NCBI GenBank assembly: GCA_963747735.1
Contig: CAVVGE010000006.1
Span: 62,001 to 126,000 of the forward strand
Length of the DNA: 64,000 nucleotides
Direction: 5' to 3'
From: AP-15 sp963747735
GTDB taxonomy: Bacteria > Pseudomonadota > Alphaproteobacteria > ATCC43930 > CGMCC-115725
The position numbers and the translations under genes were made by a program. Shown here in pieces: positions 51,430 through 59,449 of this stretch (positions are counted from its first letter, which is position 1; every line of letters starts with the position of its first letter). A model generated the notes under the pieces. That model had not been told where the DNA came from, did no database searches, and worked only from the letters and a program-made list of their open reading frames with translations.

Positions 51430-52806
51430 ATGAGCGACGAATTGCCGACGGCGGCGCGAGTATCCGATCCCGGGATCCGGGCGCTTTATGCGCAGGAGAG
51501 CCGGTGGCAGGCGTGGCTCGATGTCGAGGCGGCGCTGGCCGGGGCGGAGGAGGAGCTCGGCATCATCCCCAAGGGGGCGGCGGACGCGATCGGCCGGGCG
51601 GCCCGGCTCGAGCTGCTCGACCGCGCCCGTATCGACGAGGGTTTTGCGCGCACCGGGCACACGATCGTGCCGCTCGTCTGGGAACTCTCTCGCGTCGTCG
51701 GCGAGCCCTATGGCGGCTGGGTGCATTGGGGGGCGACGACGCAAAACATCACGCAGACCGGCGACCTTTTAGTGCTGCGCCAGGCGCATCACGTGTTCCT
51801 CGGGCTGATCGCCGATGCGTTGCAAGCGATGGCGGATCTCGCCGAGCGCGGCGCCGATATGCCGATCGCCGGGCGCACTCATGGCCAGCACGCGGTGCCG
51901 GCGACTTTTGGCCTGAAGCCGGCGGTGTGGATCGACGAGCTGATCCGGCATGTCGAGCGCTTCCGCCAGGCGGCCCCTCGCCTCTTTGTCGCGATGCTGG
52001 GCGGCGGCGCCGGCACCTTCGCCTCGCTCGGCGCGCACGGGCCGGCGGTGCAGGCCGGCATCGGCCGCCGCCTCGGCATGCTGCCGATGCGGGTGCCGGC
52101 GCGGACGATTGGCGACCATCTCGCCGAGAATATCTGTCTTCTCGGCATGCTCGCCGCCACTTGCAGCAAAATTGCGCGCGAGATCTACACGCTGATGAAG
52201 ACCGAGTTCGGCGAAGTCGAGGAGCCGGTGCCGCCCGGCACGGTCGGTAGCTCGACGATGCCGCAAAAGCGCAACCCCAAGCTGTGCCAGGACATCATCG
52301 CCGCCGCGGCCGAGGTGCGCGCGATGGTGCCGCTGGCGCTCGAAGGAATGCAGACCGAGCACGAGGCCGACCGCACGACGAGCCTGATCATGGACACGTG
52401 CGACGCGCGCACCGCGATCGCCACCGGCGATATGCTGGCGCGGCTCGTCGAAATCATGCAGGGGCTGCGGCTCGACCCCGGGCGGATGCGCCGCAACCTC
52501 GATCTCGGTGGCGGGCTGATCATGGCCGAGGCGGTGATGCTGAACCTCGGCGCCGCAATCGGCCGCCAGCACGCGCACGACATCGTCTATGACGCCGCAC
52601 AGGCCGCATTTGTCGAAAACCGGGCCTTTGGCGAATTGCTCGCCGCCGATCCGCGCGTCACGACCCACCTCGACCGGGAGGCGATCGCCGCCCTCCTCGA
52701 CCCGACCGCCTATACCGGGCTCTGCGCCGAAATGGCCCGCGACGCCGCCCACCGCGCCCGCGCCGCCGCCGCCGAGATCGCCAAGGAACGCGCACCTGAT
52801 CGATAG
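51430..52806 (+). CDS. Adenylosuccinate lyase/3-carboxymuconate cycloisomerase-family lyase
   Basis: Homotetrameric lyase of the fumarase/aspartase superfamily, 458 residues. Signature GSSTMPQKRNPKLCQDI is at about residues 276-292, with HWGATTQNITQTGDLLVLRQ and IAGRTHGQHAVPATFG upstream; the EFGEVEEPVPPGTVGSSTMP loop carries the catalytic Ser. It resembles PurB-like lyases and 3-carboxy-cis,cis-muconate cycloisomerase more than housekeeping PurB; with no purine genes nearby a catabolic role is likelier (inference). ATG at 51430; a GTG at 51427 would add one residue. Flanked by the helicase gene and bfd. Confidence 0.88.
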   Translation: MSDELPTAARVSDPGIRALYAQESRWQAWLDVEAALAGAEEELGIIPKGAADAIGRAARLELLDRARIDEGFARTGHTIVPLVWELSRVVGEPYGGWVHWGATTQNITQTGDLLVLRQAHHVFLGLIADALQAMADLAERGADMPIAGRTHGQHAVPATFGLKPAVWIDELIRHVERFRQAAPRLFVAMLGGGAGTFASLGAHGPAVQAGIGRRLGMLPMRVPARTIGDHLAENICLLGMLAATCSKIAREIYTLMKTEFGEVEEPVPPGTVGSSTMPQKRNPKLCQDIIAAAAEVRAMVPLALEGMQTEHEADRTTSLIMDTCDARTAIATGDMLARLVEIMQGLRLDPGRMRRNLDLGGGLIMAEAVMLNLGAAIGRQHAHDIVYDAAQAAFVENRAFGELLAADPRVTTHLDREAIAALLDPTAYTGLCAEMARDAAHRARAAAAEIAKERAPDR

Positions 52807-52894
52807 GCTCGCGGATCAGCTATGCAGGAAATGCGATTGCGAATTGCTCGCAACTCCACCAAAAAAGAAGGGTCAACTTCAGCGGGCTCGCGGC

Positions 52895-53086
52895 ATGTAC
52901 GTCTGTGTCTGCAATGCGGTGACCGATCGCGATGTGCGCACCCATGCCGAACGCGACGCGAATACGGTTTCGACGGTCTATCGCTCGCTCGGGTTCAAGC
53001 CGAAATGCGGGAAATGCGTGCCGCTCGTTCGGCAATTGATGCGTCAGGCCGTCGAATTGCCGGAGCCCGCCGCCGCACCGGGCTGA
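52895..53086 (+). CDS. bfd: Bacterioferritin-associated ferredoxin
   Basis: Small [2Fe-2S] protein of 63 residues that transfers electrons to bacterioferritin for iron release. The start MYVCVCNAVTDRDVR holds the CxC pair, and FKPKCGKCVPLVRQLM the CxxC pair; both are needed for the cluster. The ATG at 52895 is chosen because CVC must sit at residues 4-6 as in other Bfd proteins. bfr follows 73 bp downstream on the same strand, the classical bfd-bfr arrangement, though the start region (GGTGGGAGG) of bfr is its own. Confidence 0.93.
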   Translation: MYVCVCNAVTDRDVRTHAERDANTVSTVYRSLGFKPKCGKCVPLVRQLMRQAVELPEPAAAPG

Positions 53087-53159
53087 CGCTTCGCCCGGGG
53101 TTGCGGCCGGGCCGGCGCGGCCCCACCATTAACCGTGAGCGATATGGTGGGAGGCGACG

Positions 53160-53636
53160 ATGCGCGGCGATGCAACCGTCTTGCAGCAGTTGAACGCGGT
53201 CCTGAAGAACGAGCTGACCGCAATCAATCAATATTTCCTGCACGCCCGCATGCTGCGCCATTGGGGTGTCACCAAGCTCGGCGCCCATGAATATTCCGAG
53301 TCGGTCGACGAGATGAAGCACGCCGATAAATTGATCGAGCGCATTCTTTTTCTCGACGGGCTGCCCAACCTGCAAGATCTCGACAAATTGCTGATCGGCG
53401 AGAGCGTGCGCGAGATTCTCGAATGCGACTTGCAGCTCGAGCAACACGCCATGCCGGCCTTGCGCGAGGGCATCGTCCACGCCGAGCATGTACGCGATTT
53501 CGTGACCCGCGACCTGTTCAGCGAAATCCTCGAAGCCGAAGAGGACCACGTCGATTTTATCGAGACCCAGATCGACCTGATCGCCAAGATCGGCATCGAA
53601 AACTACACCCAGCTCCAATCCGAGCCAGCGGATTAA
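53160..53636 (+). CDS. bfr: Bacterioferritin
   Basis: Ferritin-like 24-mer with ferroxidase centre and haem, 158 residues. The four-helix bundle has ferroxidase ligands in LNAVLKNELTAINQYFLHAR (Glu18 region) and SVDEMKHADKLIERILFLDG (Glu/His), and further LECDLQLEQHAM, LEAEEDHVDFIETQID. The Met that ligates haem corresponds to Met52 in VDEMKHAD. ATG at 53160, GGGAGG SD upstream. Stores iron in the cytoplasm; Bfd, encoded just upstream, reduces it for release. No Fur/Irr box was confidently identified. Confidence 0.96.
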   Translation: MRGDATVLQQLNAVLKNELTAINQYFLHARMLRHWGVTKLGAHEYSESVDEMKHADKLIERILFLDGLPNLQDLDKLLIGESVREILECDLQLEQHAMPALREGIVHAEHVRDFVTRDLFSEILEAEEDHVDFIETQIDLIAKIGIENYTQLQSEPAD

Positions 53637-53660
53637 AGCCCGCCCGTCCAGGTCCCGGAC

Positions 53661-54815
53661 TTATGTCGGTGCTGCGAGGAATTCCAGCAGCAGCGCGCTG
53701 ACGCGCTCCGGCTGCTCCTGCTGCACCCAATGGCCGGCGCCGTCGAGGAGATGGGGGCCGCGCATATTCGTGCACGCAGTGCCCTGCATGCGCTCGAAGC
53801 TGCCGGGGCGCTGATAGGTGCCCCAATCGCTTTTGCCGGCGATAAAGAGCGACGGCACGTCGATCGTGCGGCCGGAAAAGAGCAGCAATTCGCTGTCGGA
53901 AAGACCGCCGGTGCGGCCGCGATACCAGTTGAGCCCGCCCTGAAAGCCGTTGCGCTGGTATTCGCCGGCATAGACCGCGAGCTCATTGTCGGGCAGCCAG
54001 CGGCAGGCGGCGATCCCGGTGGCCGACGGCATCACCGGGACCACGGTCTCGGCCATGTTCCGGTCCAGATCCATGATGTAGTAGGTCGGCATCCTGGCGA
54101 GCTCGGCGGCGGTCCAGGATTGCAGCGGGTGCGGCCGGTTGCCGGCCCAATCGGCGCTCTTGTAATGGAAATAGCCGCGCAGAAGAGCGTGCACGCCCTG
54201 CGGGCAATGCCACATATCGGCATTCGCCGGTCGCGTCGAATAATACCATTGATAATGCTTGCGCGGCCGGTCGAGCGCCGCCAGTGCGGCATGGATATCG
54301 GGTGCCGCACCGGGGCCCGGCGGCTTGCCGGCGGTGTCGAAGGGCAAGGCGGGCGCGCCGGCAAAAGGCGCGCTCATCAAGGCGACCGAACCAAACACGT
54401 CGGGCCGCACCAGCGCGCACCAGGCGGCAACCGAGGCGCCGAAATCATGGCCGATCACGCCCGCGACGCTGCGCCGGCCGAGCGCCGACACCAATGCCAG
54501 CGCGTCGCGCACGGCATTCAACAACCGGAACGGGTAAAGCTCGCCGTCGTAATCGGCGCTCCAGCCGGTGGTGCGGCCATAGCCGCGCTGGTCGGGGGCG
54601 ACGACGTAAAACCCGGCCTGCGCCAATGACGGCATGATCTTACGCCAGGAATAGGCGAGCTCCGGAAAGCCGTGCAGCAGCAACAGAGCGGGCCGGTCGT
54701 CCGACGCAATGCCCGCTTCCAGCACATGCATCCTCAGCCCGTTGACGCCCGGCACAAAGCGGCTGCGGATGCCCGGCGGCAGCACGGCAGCGTCGAGCGG
54801 CGGCAATTCAGCCAT
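53661..54815 (-). CDS. Alpha/beta hydrolase, epoxide-hydrolase-like
   Basis: Alpha/beta-hydrolase of 384 residues, long for the family. HGFPELAYSWRKIMPSLAQA (HGxP oxyanion motif) is near residue 50, then DQRGYGRTTG, the nucleophile Asp in GHDFGASVAAWCALV (about 125), a cap domain, and the final His in GAGHWVQQEQPERV. Asp as nucleophile together with HGxP points to an epoxide hydrolase or haloalkane-type enzyme, not a Ser esterase. The Tyr pair expected of epoxide hydrolases could be among the YYSTRP/YFHYKS residues; not certain. ATG at 54815 with AAGGAG 7 bp upstream. It converges on bfr (24 bp between stops). Confidence 0.85.
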   Translation of the reverse strand: MAELPPLDAAVLPPGIRSRFVPGVNGLRMHVLEAGIASDDRPALLLLHGFPELAYSWRKIMPSLAQAGFYVVAPDQRGYGRTTGWSADYDGELYPFRLLNAVRDALALVSALGRRSVAGVIGHDFGASVAAWCALVRPDVFGSVALMSAPFAGAPALPFDTAGKPPGPGAAPDIHAALAALDRPRKHYQWYYSTRPANADMWHCPQGVHALLRGYFHYKSADWAGNRPHPLQSWTAAELARMPTYYIMDLDRNMAETVVPVMPSATGIAACRWLPDNELAVYAGEYQRNGFQGGLNWYRGRTGGLSDSELLLFSGRTIDVPSLFIAGKSDWGTYQRPGSFERMQGTACTNMRGPHLLDGAGHWVQQEQPERVSALLLEFLAAPT

Positions 54816-55101
54816 TTCAACTCCTTGGTGTATCCCGCGAGCACCCGTTCTCACACCCGAAGGCATTCTATGTTTTTGGCGGTTTGAGGCGCAACGCGGA
54901 CGCGATGCCAAAGAAATGGCAAGGGCTGGTGGGGCCACGCTCCCAGCCGATCACAAAATCGTCAGATCACAGAATCGTTAATTGCGCGTGGCCGGCCGAC
55001 GATTTACCGATCGGTTTGGCTCTCGCCGGCCGGAGCTGACGACATTTCTCGCCGCCGGCAACGTGCTTTCTGCTTTACCGCTTCATCATCAGAGAGAAGA
55101 C

Positions 55102-55926
55102 ATGAAATTCCGAGAGGGGATGCCGATTCTGCTTGCCGCTGTGTTGGCGCTCGCCGGTGCCGGCGATGCGGTCGCGCGTGGCGGCGCCGGGGGCGGGGGT
55201 GGTGCGGGTGGCGGCGGCGGTGCCGCGACGGCTCCGGCGGTTCTGGGCACCAATGTCGCCACCTGCCCGTTCCCTTCGGGCACATGCGTCGCCGGCGCGG
55301 TCGGCACGGACCAGACCGTTCGGATCAGCGTCGAAATCCAGAGCGACGGCGGCGATGTTCCGTCGATCGTCGAGACCGAGGGTCCGCCGCTCGTGCCGGT
55401 GCAAATCCTGCCGGCCGGCCGCGGCGTCGATGCCAAGGGTGTCAAATTCGGCATCCAGAACGCGATTTACGAATGGACCCCGCGGCTCGCCGATATTGGG
55501 CTCGACGCCCGCGCGTCGTTCACGGCGACCACCGCCTCGGGCAAGCGGGTCGGCGTCACGGTGCCGATCGGCGTCGTGCAGCAATTGCCGCCCGGGCTCA
55601 TCTCCGGACTGACCGCGCCCCGCTCCGGCGCCAATTTCGTCATCAAATGGAACCCGCCGGCCGATCAGCGCGCCGTGACCTACACGCTCGGCGTCTGCCC
55701 GGCGATCGATCCGGCGCTGGGCGGCCCGGTCTGCCGCAGCGAGCCGCTGCCGGGCGTGGCAACGGTCACCAACCCGGGCGGCACCGCGACGACGGCAACG
55801 ATCCTGGCCTTGTTCCCGGTCGGCTTTTTCACCCAGGGGCTGGCGCAGGCGCCGGCCTACCTCATTCTGCGCGCAGGCGGGGTCGGCACTTTCAGCCTGC
55901 AGGAAAACGTGCTCGTATTGCCCTGA
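55102..55926 (+). CDS. Secreted glycine-rich N-terminal protein of unknown function
   Basis: Exported protein of 274 residues. A signal peptide (MPILLAAVLALAGAGDAVAR) is followed by a Gly-rich stretch (about residues 28-45), then a beta-rich body with GGPVCRSEPLPGVATV and two further Cys (ATCPF, GTCVAG) that could form disulfides outside the cytoplasm. The ATG at 55102 has AGAGAGAAGA close upstream; the open frame reaches back further without homology. No recognised domain; the late part (WNPPADQRAVTYTLGVCP) resembles fibronectin-III-like strands. The next gene starts 26 bp after its stop. Confidence 0.75.
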   Translation: MKFREGMPILLAAVLALAGAGDAVARGGAGGGGGAGGGGGAATAPAVLGTNVATCPFPSGTCVAGAVGTDQTVRISVEIQSDGGDVPSIVETEGPPLVPVQILPAGRGVDAKGVKFGIQNAIYEWTPRLADIGLDARASFTATTASGKRVGVTVPIGVVQQLPPGLISGLTAPRSGANFVIKWNPPADQRAVTYTLGVCPAIDPALGGPVCRSEPLPGVATVTNPGGTATTATILALFPVGFFTQGLAQAPAYLILRAGGVGTFSLQENVLVLP

Positions 55927-55952
55927 GAGGGCATCCCTGGAGCGCGTCCATC

Positions 55953-56733
55953 ATGGAAATCCCGCCGCTGCCGGAATTGGAATTTGCGGAAATCCCGGCG
56001 GCGGCGCGCGCCCGCTACATTGGCGACCGGTTCAGCTATATGGCGGCGGGGCCGAAGGATGCACCGGTCCTGGTGCTGCTGCACGGGATCGGCGCCAATT
56101 CGCTGCATTGGCGGTTTCAGCTGGCCGGGCTCGTCGACCGTTGGCGGATCGTCGCCTGGAATGCGCCGGGCTATATGCTCAGCGACAACCTCGCCGCCGA
56201 TGCCCCGCCGGCCCGAGACTGGGCCGACGCGCTTGCCGATTTTCTCGCGGCGCTCGGGATCGGCCGTTTCGATGTCGTCGCCAATTCATTCGGCAGCCGT
56301 GTGGCGCAATCTTTGCCATTATATCCTTGCCGGCCGCGCCGAGATGATCGCCCGCGGCAGCTATGCCTTTGGCGCCCGCGCCGACGCATTGCTGGGTCCC
56401 GGCGCCTCGCCCGAGACCTTGGCGCTGGTGCGGCATGTCGTGCGCGCCACCAACCCCAAGGGCTATCTGCAAGCCGCGCGTTTTACGGCGGGCGGCGAGA
56501 TGCCGCCATTGGGCGACGGGCTGACGATGCCTCTCTTGCTGATCCAGGGCGGCGCCGACCGGGTGACGCCGGCTGCCGCCAATGCCGGGCTCCTGGTGCA
56601 GGCGGTGCCGCAGGCGCGGCTCGTGGTGCTCGATAGCTGCGGCCATCTGCCCGCGGTCGAGGAGCCGGCGCGCGTCAACGCGCTGATCCGCGAATTTCTC
56701 GCCGGCAGTGACAGGCCCGGCACGGATTGCTAG
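55953..56733 (+). pseudogene. Alpha/beta hydrolase, frameshifted
   Basis: Family fold recognisable across the break: VLVLLHGIGANSLHWRFQLA (oxyanion), NAPGYMLSDN and the nucleophile Ser in ANSFGSRVAQ (about residue 117) in the first frame. In the second are GDGLTMPLLLIQGGADRVTP (acid Asp region) and LVVLDSCGHLPAVEEP (catalytic His). The frame changes at a TTT run (56312-56314): dropping one T joins RVAQS to CHYILAGRAEM and gives 259 residues (781 nt minus one is exactly 260 codons). So the enzyme is whole except for a one-base insertion. ATG at 55953, 26 bp after the preceding gene; followed 29 bp later by the decarboxylase-type amidohydrolase gene, probably one transcript. Confidence 0.8.
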
Positions 56734-56762
56734 GCTCGGCCGCGCGTCTGCGGAGGAAAACG

Positions 56763-57722
56763 ATGGCGACAAAGCCCTATATCATCGCGCTCGAAGAGCA
56801 TTACCTCGATCCCGAGGTCAAAAAGCATTTCGCCGGGATGGATGTGCAGAGCGCGCCGCGGCTGGTCGAGCGGCTCGACGATGTCGGCGCGCTGCGGCTG
56901 AAGGAGATGGACGAGGCCGGCGTCGATTTCCAGGTGCTGTCGCACGCCAATCCCGGCCTGCAAAAGATGGACGCCGAGACCGCAGTGCGGCTCGCGCGCG
57001 GCGCCAACGACCGGCTCGGCGAAACCGTGCGCGCCCATCCCGACCGGTTTGCCGCCTTTGCCGCGATCCCGACCCCCGACCCGAAGGCCGCGGCCGACGA
57101 GCTCGAGCGCGCCGTCACCAAGCTCGGCTTCAAGGGGGCGCTCGTCAACGGGCTGACCAACGGGCTCTTTCTCGACGATAAGCGCTTCTGGCCGATCTTT
57201 GAGCGGGCGGCCGCCCTCGACGTGCCGCTCTACATGCATCCGGCGATCCCGCACCCGGCGGTGGTCGAAGCCTATTACCAGGATTACGCCGAACAATATC
57301 CTGGGATATTGCGCGCCGCCTGGGGCTTTACCGTCGAGACCGCGACCCAGGGCGTGCGCCTCGTCCTGAGCGGTGTCTTCGACAAATACCCGAACCTCAA
57401 GATCATCATCGGCCATTTCGGCGAAGGCCTGCCGTTTCTGTTGTGGCGCATCGATATGGGGTTCGCGCGCGGCGGCCGCGGCGGCAAGGGCTTTCGCGAC
57501 GTCTTTTGCGAGCATTTCTACGTGACGACGAGCGGCTTTTTTTCCGATGCCGCGCTGGTGCACTGCATGATGGAGATGGGCATTGACCGCATCATGTTCT
57601 CGGTCGATTACCCGTTTGTCGACAACCCGCCGGGCACGGAGTGGACGAGGACGCTGCCGTTGTCGCCCGAAGACACCGAAAAGCTCTTGAACGGCAATGC
57701 CCGGCGGCTGCTCAAGCTGTAG
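56763..57722 (+). CDS. Amidohydrolase-2 family decarboxylase (2,3- or 2,6-dihydroxybenzoate/ACMSD-type)
   Basis: Zinc-dependent TIM-barrel enzyme of the ACMSD family, 319 residues. Catalytic-site residues match the dihydroxybenzoate decarboxylase group: IALEEHYLDPEV (Glu8, His10 positions), DVPLYMHPAIPHP (His), IIIGHFGEGLPFLLWR (His) and IMFSVDYPFVDN (Asp). These enzymes decarboxylate gamma-resorcylate or similar aromatic acids without cofactors other than metal. ATG at 56763. Likely operonic with the preceding alpha/beta hydrolase. The convergent PEP-CTERM gene overlaps its 3' end because that gene lacks an early stop. Confidence 0.88.
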   Translation: MATKPYIIALEEHYLDPEVKKHFAGMDVQSAPRLVERLDDVGALRLKEMDEAGVDFQVLSHANPGLQKMDAETAVRLARGANDRLGETVRAHPDRFAAFAAIPTPDPKAAADELERAVTKLGFKGALVNGLTNGLFLDDKRFWPIFERAAALDVPLYMHPAIPHPAVVEAYYQDYAEQYPGILRAAWGFTVETATQGVRLVLSGVFDKYPNLKIIIGHFGEGLPFLLWRIDMGFARGGRGGKGFRDVFCEHFYVTTSGFFSDAALVHCMMEMGIDRIMFSVDYPFVDNPPGTEWTRTLPLSPEDTEKLLNGNARRLLKL

Positions 57723-58432
57723 CGCCGGCGGCGCAGCGCAGCAAAGCCGAAGAGGGTAGCGCCGAGGAGGGCCGTCGATGCCGGCTCGGGCAATGGCGCC
57801 GGCGCGCCGACGAGCCCGGGCGTGTCGATCACGCCACCGCAACCGAGGGGCGCCCCGAGCGCCGGCTGTACGCAGCTGATCGTCATGTCGTCGGATTGCC
57901 CCGTCGTGTAGACCGAGTTGGTGTCGCCGGCAAAGGTCCCGAGCAAGGCAAGCTGCAACATGCCGGCCGAGCTCGATGTCGTCGGGACCAGCTCGGTCGT
58001 CGAAATGCTGGTGTAGCCGAACACGGCCTCGACGGCTCCGCCGCTGATCGCCTGAACGAGCTCGGCGAACGACGCCGGCAGCTGGTTGCCGACCGGCAGG
58101 TTCGGGGCCTGTATGTTGACGGCGCTCGAATCAGCGAACAGAAATCCGGGCGGATGCGAACCGGTGCAGCCACCGCCCGCTGCGCCGCAAAAATTGTCCG
58201 GATTTCCCAGAAACGGATCGGTGAAGGCGGTGATCGACGGGACGGGCCCGCCCGCGACAAGAGTGGTCGTTGCGCTCGTTATGTCGCCGGTGTCGACCGT
58301 GGCCGGGATGCCGAAGGCGAACGATCCGTTCGGGGGGACCGGGGCGGCGTTCGCCGATACGGTCAGCGCCGCGCCGAGCAATCCGGCGCCGAACCCGATG
58401 GCCCCGATCGAGGTGGACCCGAATTTCTTCAT
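57608..58432 (-). CDS. PEP-CTERM sorting domain protein; reads past its expected end
   Basis: Secreted protein, probably anchored and processed by an exosortase. An N-terminal signal peptide (about residues 1-30, ALTVSANA) is followed by a Thr/Ser/Gly-rich body and the PEP-CTERM signal: PLPEPASTALLGATLFGFAA followed by a basic RRRR run. In ordinary PEP-CTERM proteins translation ends a few residues later. Here it continues about 40 residues (to 57608) antisense to the converging amidohydrolase. A one-base deletion just after RRRR would create TGA within a few codons, so a lost or shifted stop is probable. ATG at 58432, GGGAGGGAAC upstream. It supports a PEP-CTERM/exosortase system together with the glycosyltransferase at 40.4 kb. 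Confidence 0.85.
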   Translation of the reverse strand: MKKFGSTSIGAIGFGAGLLGAALTVSANAAPVPPNGSFAFGIPATVDTGDITSATTTLVAGGPVPSITAFTDPFLGNPDNFCGAAGGGCTGSHPPGFLFADSSAVNIQAPNLPVGNQLPASFAELVQAISGGAVEAVFGYTSISTTELVPTTSSSAGMLQLALLGTFAGDTNSVYTTGQSDDMTISCVQPALGAPLGCGGVIDTPGLVGAPAPLPEPASTALLGATLFGFAALRRRRYSLSSRRALPFKSFSVSSGDNGSVLVHSVPGGLSTNG

Positions 58433-58459
58433 TTTGCGTTCCCTCCCGGGCGTAGAACG

Positions 58460-59323
58460 TTACCGTGGCGCCTCGAGGTACTTGGCCTCCAGCGCCCGCC
58501 AGCGCTCGGTGCCGACCGCGTCCTCGCGCTCCTGGAAGGTGGCGAGGTCGGCCTCGACCTCGGTCGTGTGGCCGTCGCGCTTTAGCGCCGCCAATACCCG
58601 CTGGGCGGCGCGGATCGCGGCACGGTGGGTTTGCGAGGGGTAGATGCCGAGGCGAAAGCCCATCGCCTCCAGCGCCGAAGCGGGCAGCATCGGCGTCTTG
58701 CCGCCTTCGAACACATTGACGAGCGCCGGCCCCGCAACCTCGCGGCCGACGATGCGCAATTCCTCTTCGTTCTGCGGCGCCTCGACAAAGCCGATATCGG
58801 CGCCGGCTTCGAGATAGGCGTTGACCCGGTCGATCGCCGCCCGCAGCCCTTCGACCGCGCGCGCGTCCGAGCGGGCGATGACGACGAGGCCGGCGTCGCG
58901 CCTGGTATCGACCGCGGCCTTGATCTTGCCGACCATCTCGGCCAGCGGGATCACCTCCTTGCCTTCGTAATGGCCGCATTTTTTCGGGCTCACCTGGTCT
59001 TCGAGGTGAAACGCCGCGACCCCCGACTTCTCGTATTCGCGCACTGTGCGGATCACATTGATCGCGTTGCCGTAGCCGGTATCGGCATCGGCGATGACCG
59101 GGATCCCGACCGCCTCGACCGTCATCCCGATAAACCGAACGTTCTCGCCGAGGGTCAAGAGCCCCAGATCGGGATACCCGTTCGCCCGCGAATAGCCGCC
59201 CCCGGTCAGATAGACGGCCTCGAACCCGGCCTGCTCGACGAGCCGCGCGGTCAGGCTGTCATAGGCGCCGGGCGCCATCGTATAGCCGCCCCGCTCGATC
59301 AGCCGGCGCAACTTCTGCCGCAT
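58460..59323 (-). CDS. Isocitrate lyase/PEP mutase-family enzyme (methylisocitrate/dimethylmalate lyase-like)
   Basis: Metal-dependent C-C lyase of the ICL/PEPM superfamily, 287 residues. ADADTGYGNAINVIRTVREY (metal Asp) is near 85, LEDQVSPKKCGHYEGK (the KKCGH catalytic Cys motif) near 120, and IARSDARAVEGLRAAIDRVN (substrate) near 160. The motif set fits 2-methylisocitrate or 2,3-dimethylmalate lyase; no propionate or nicotinate genes are adjacent, so the substrate stays open. The ATG at 59323 is chosen because GGAGGAG then sits 6 bp upstream; the ATG at 59329 would overlap the SD. Next gene on the right is divergent. Confidence 0.87.
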   Translation of the reverse strand: MRQKLRRLIERGGYTMAPGAYDSLTARLVEQAGFEAVYLTGGGYSRANGYPDLGLLTLGENVRFIGMTVEAVGIPVIADADTGYGNAINVIRTVREYEKSGVAAFHLEDQVSPKKCGHYEGKEVIPLAEMVGKIKAAVDTRRDAGLVVIARSDARAVEGLRAAIDRVNAYLEAGADIGFVEAPQNEEELRIVGREVAGPALVNVFEGGKTPMLPASALEAMGFRLGIYPSQTHRAAIRAAQRVLAALKRDGHTTEVEADLATFQEREDAVGTERWRALEAKYLEAPR

Positions 59324-59449
59324 CTCCATCTCCTCCGCCGCCGTCCATCCTATTTCAACAGCCGATCGGCCGGCTCAAATCATTTGTCAACAATCCTTGA
59401 GTGGATCATCATCTATTTATAATCTTCGTTCCGCCCTTGGGCGCTGACC

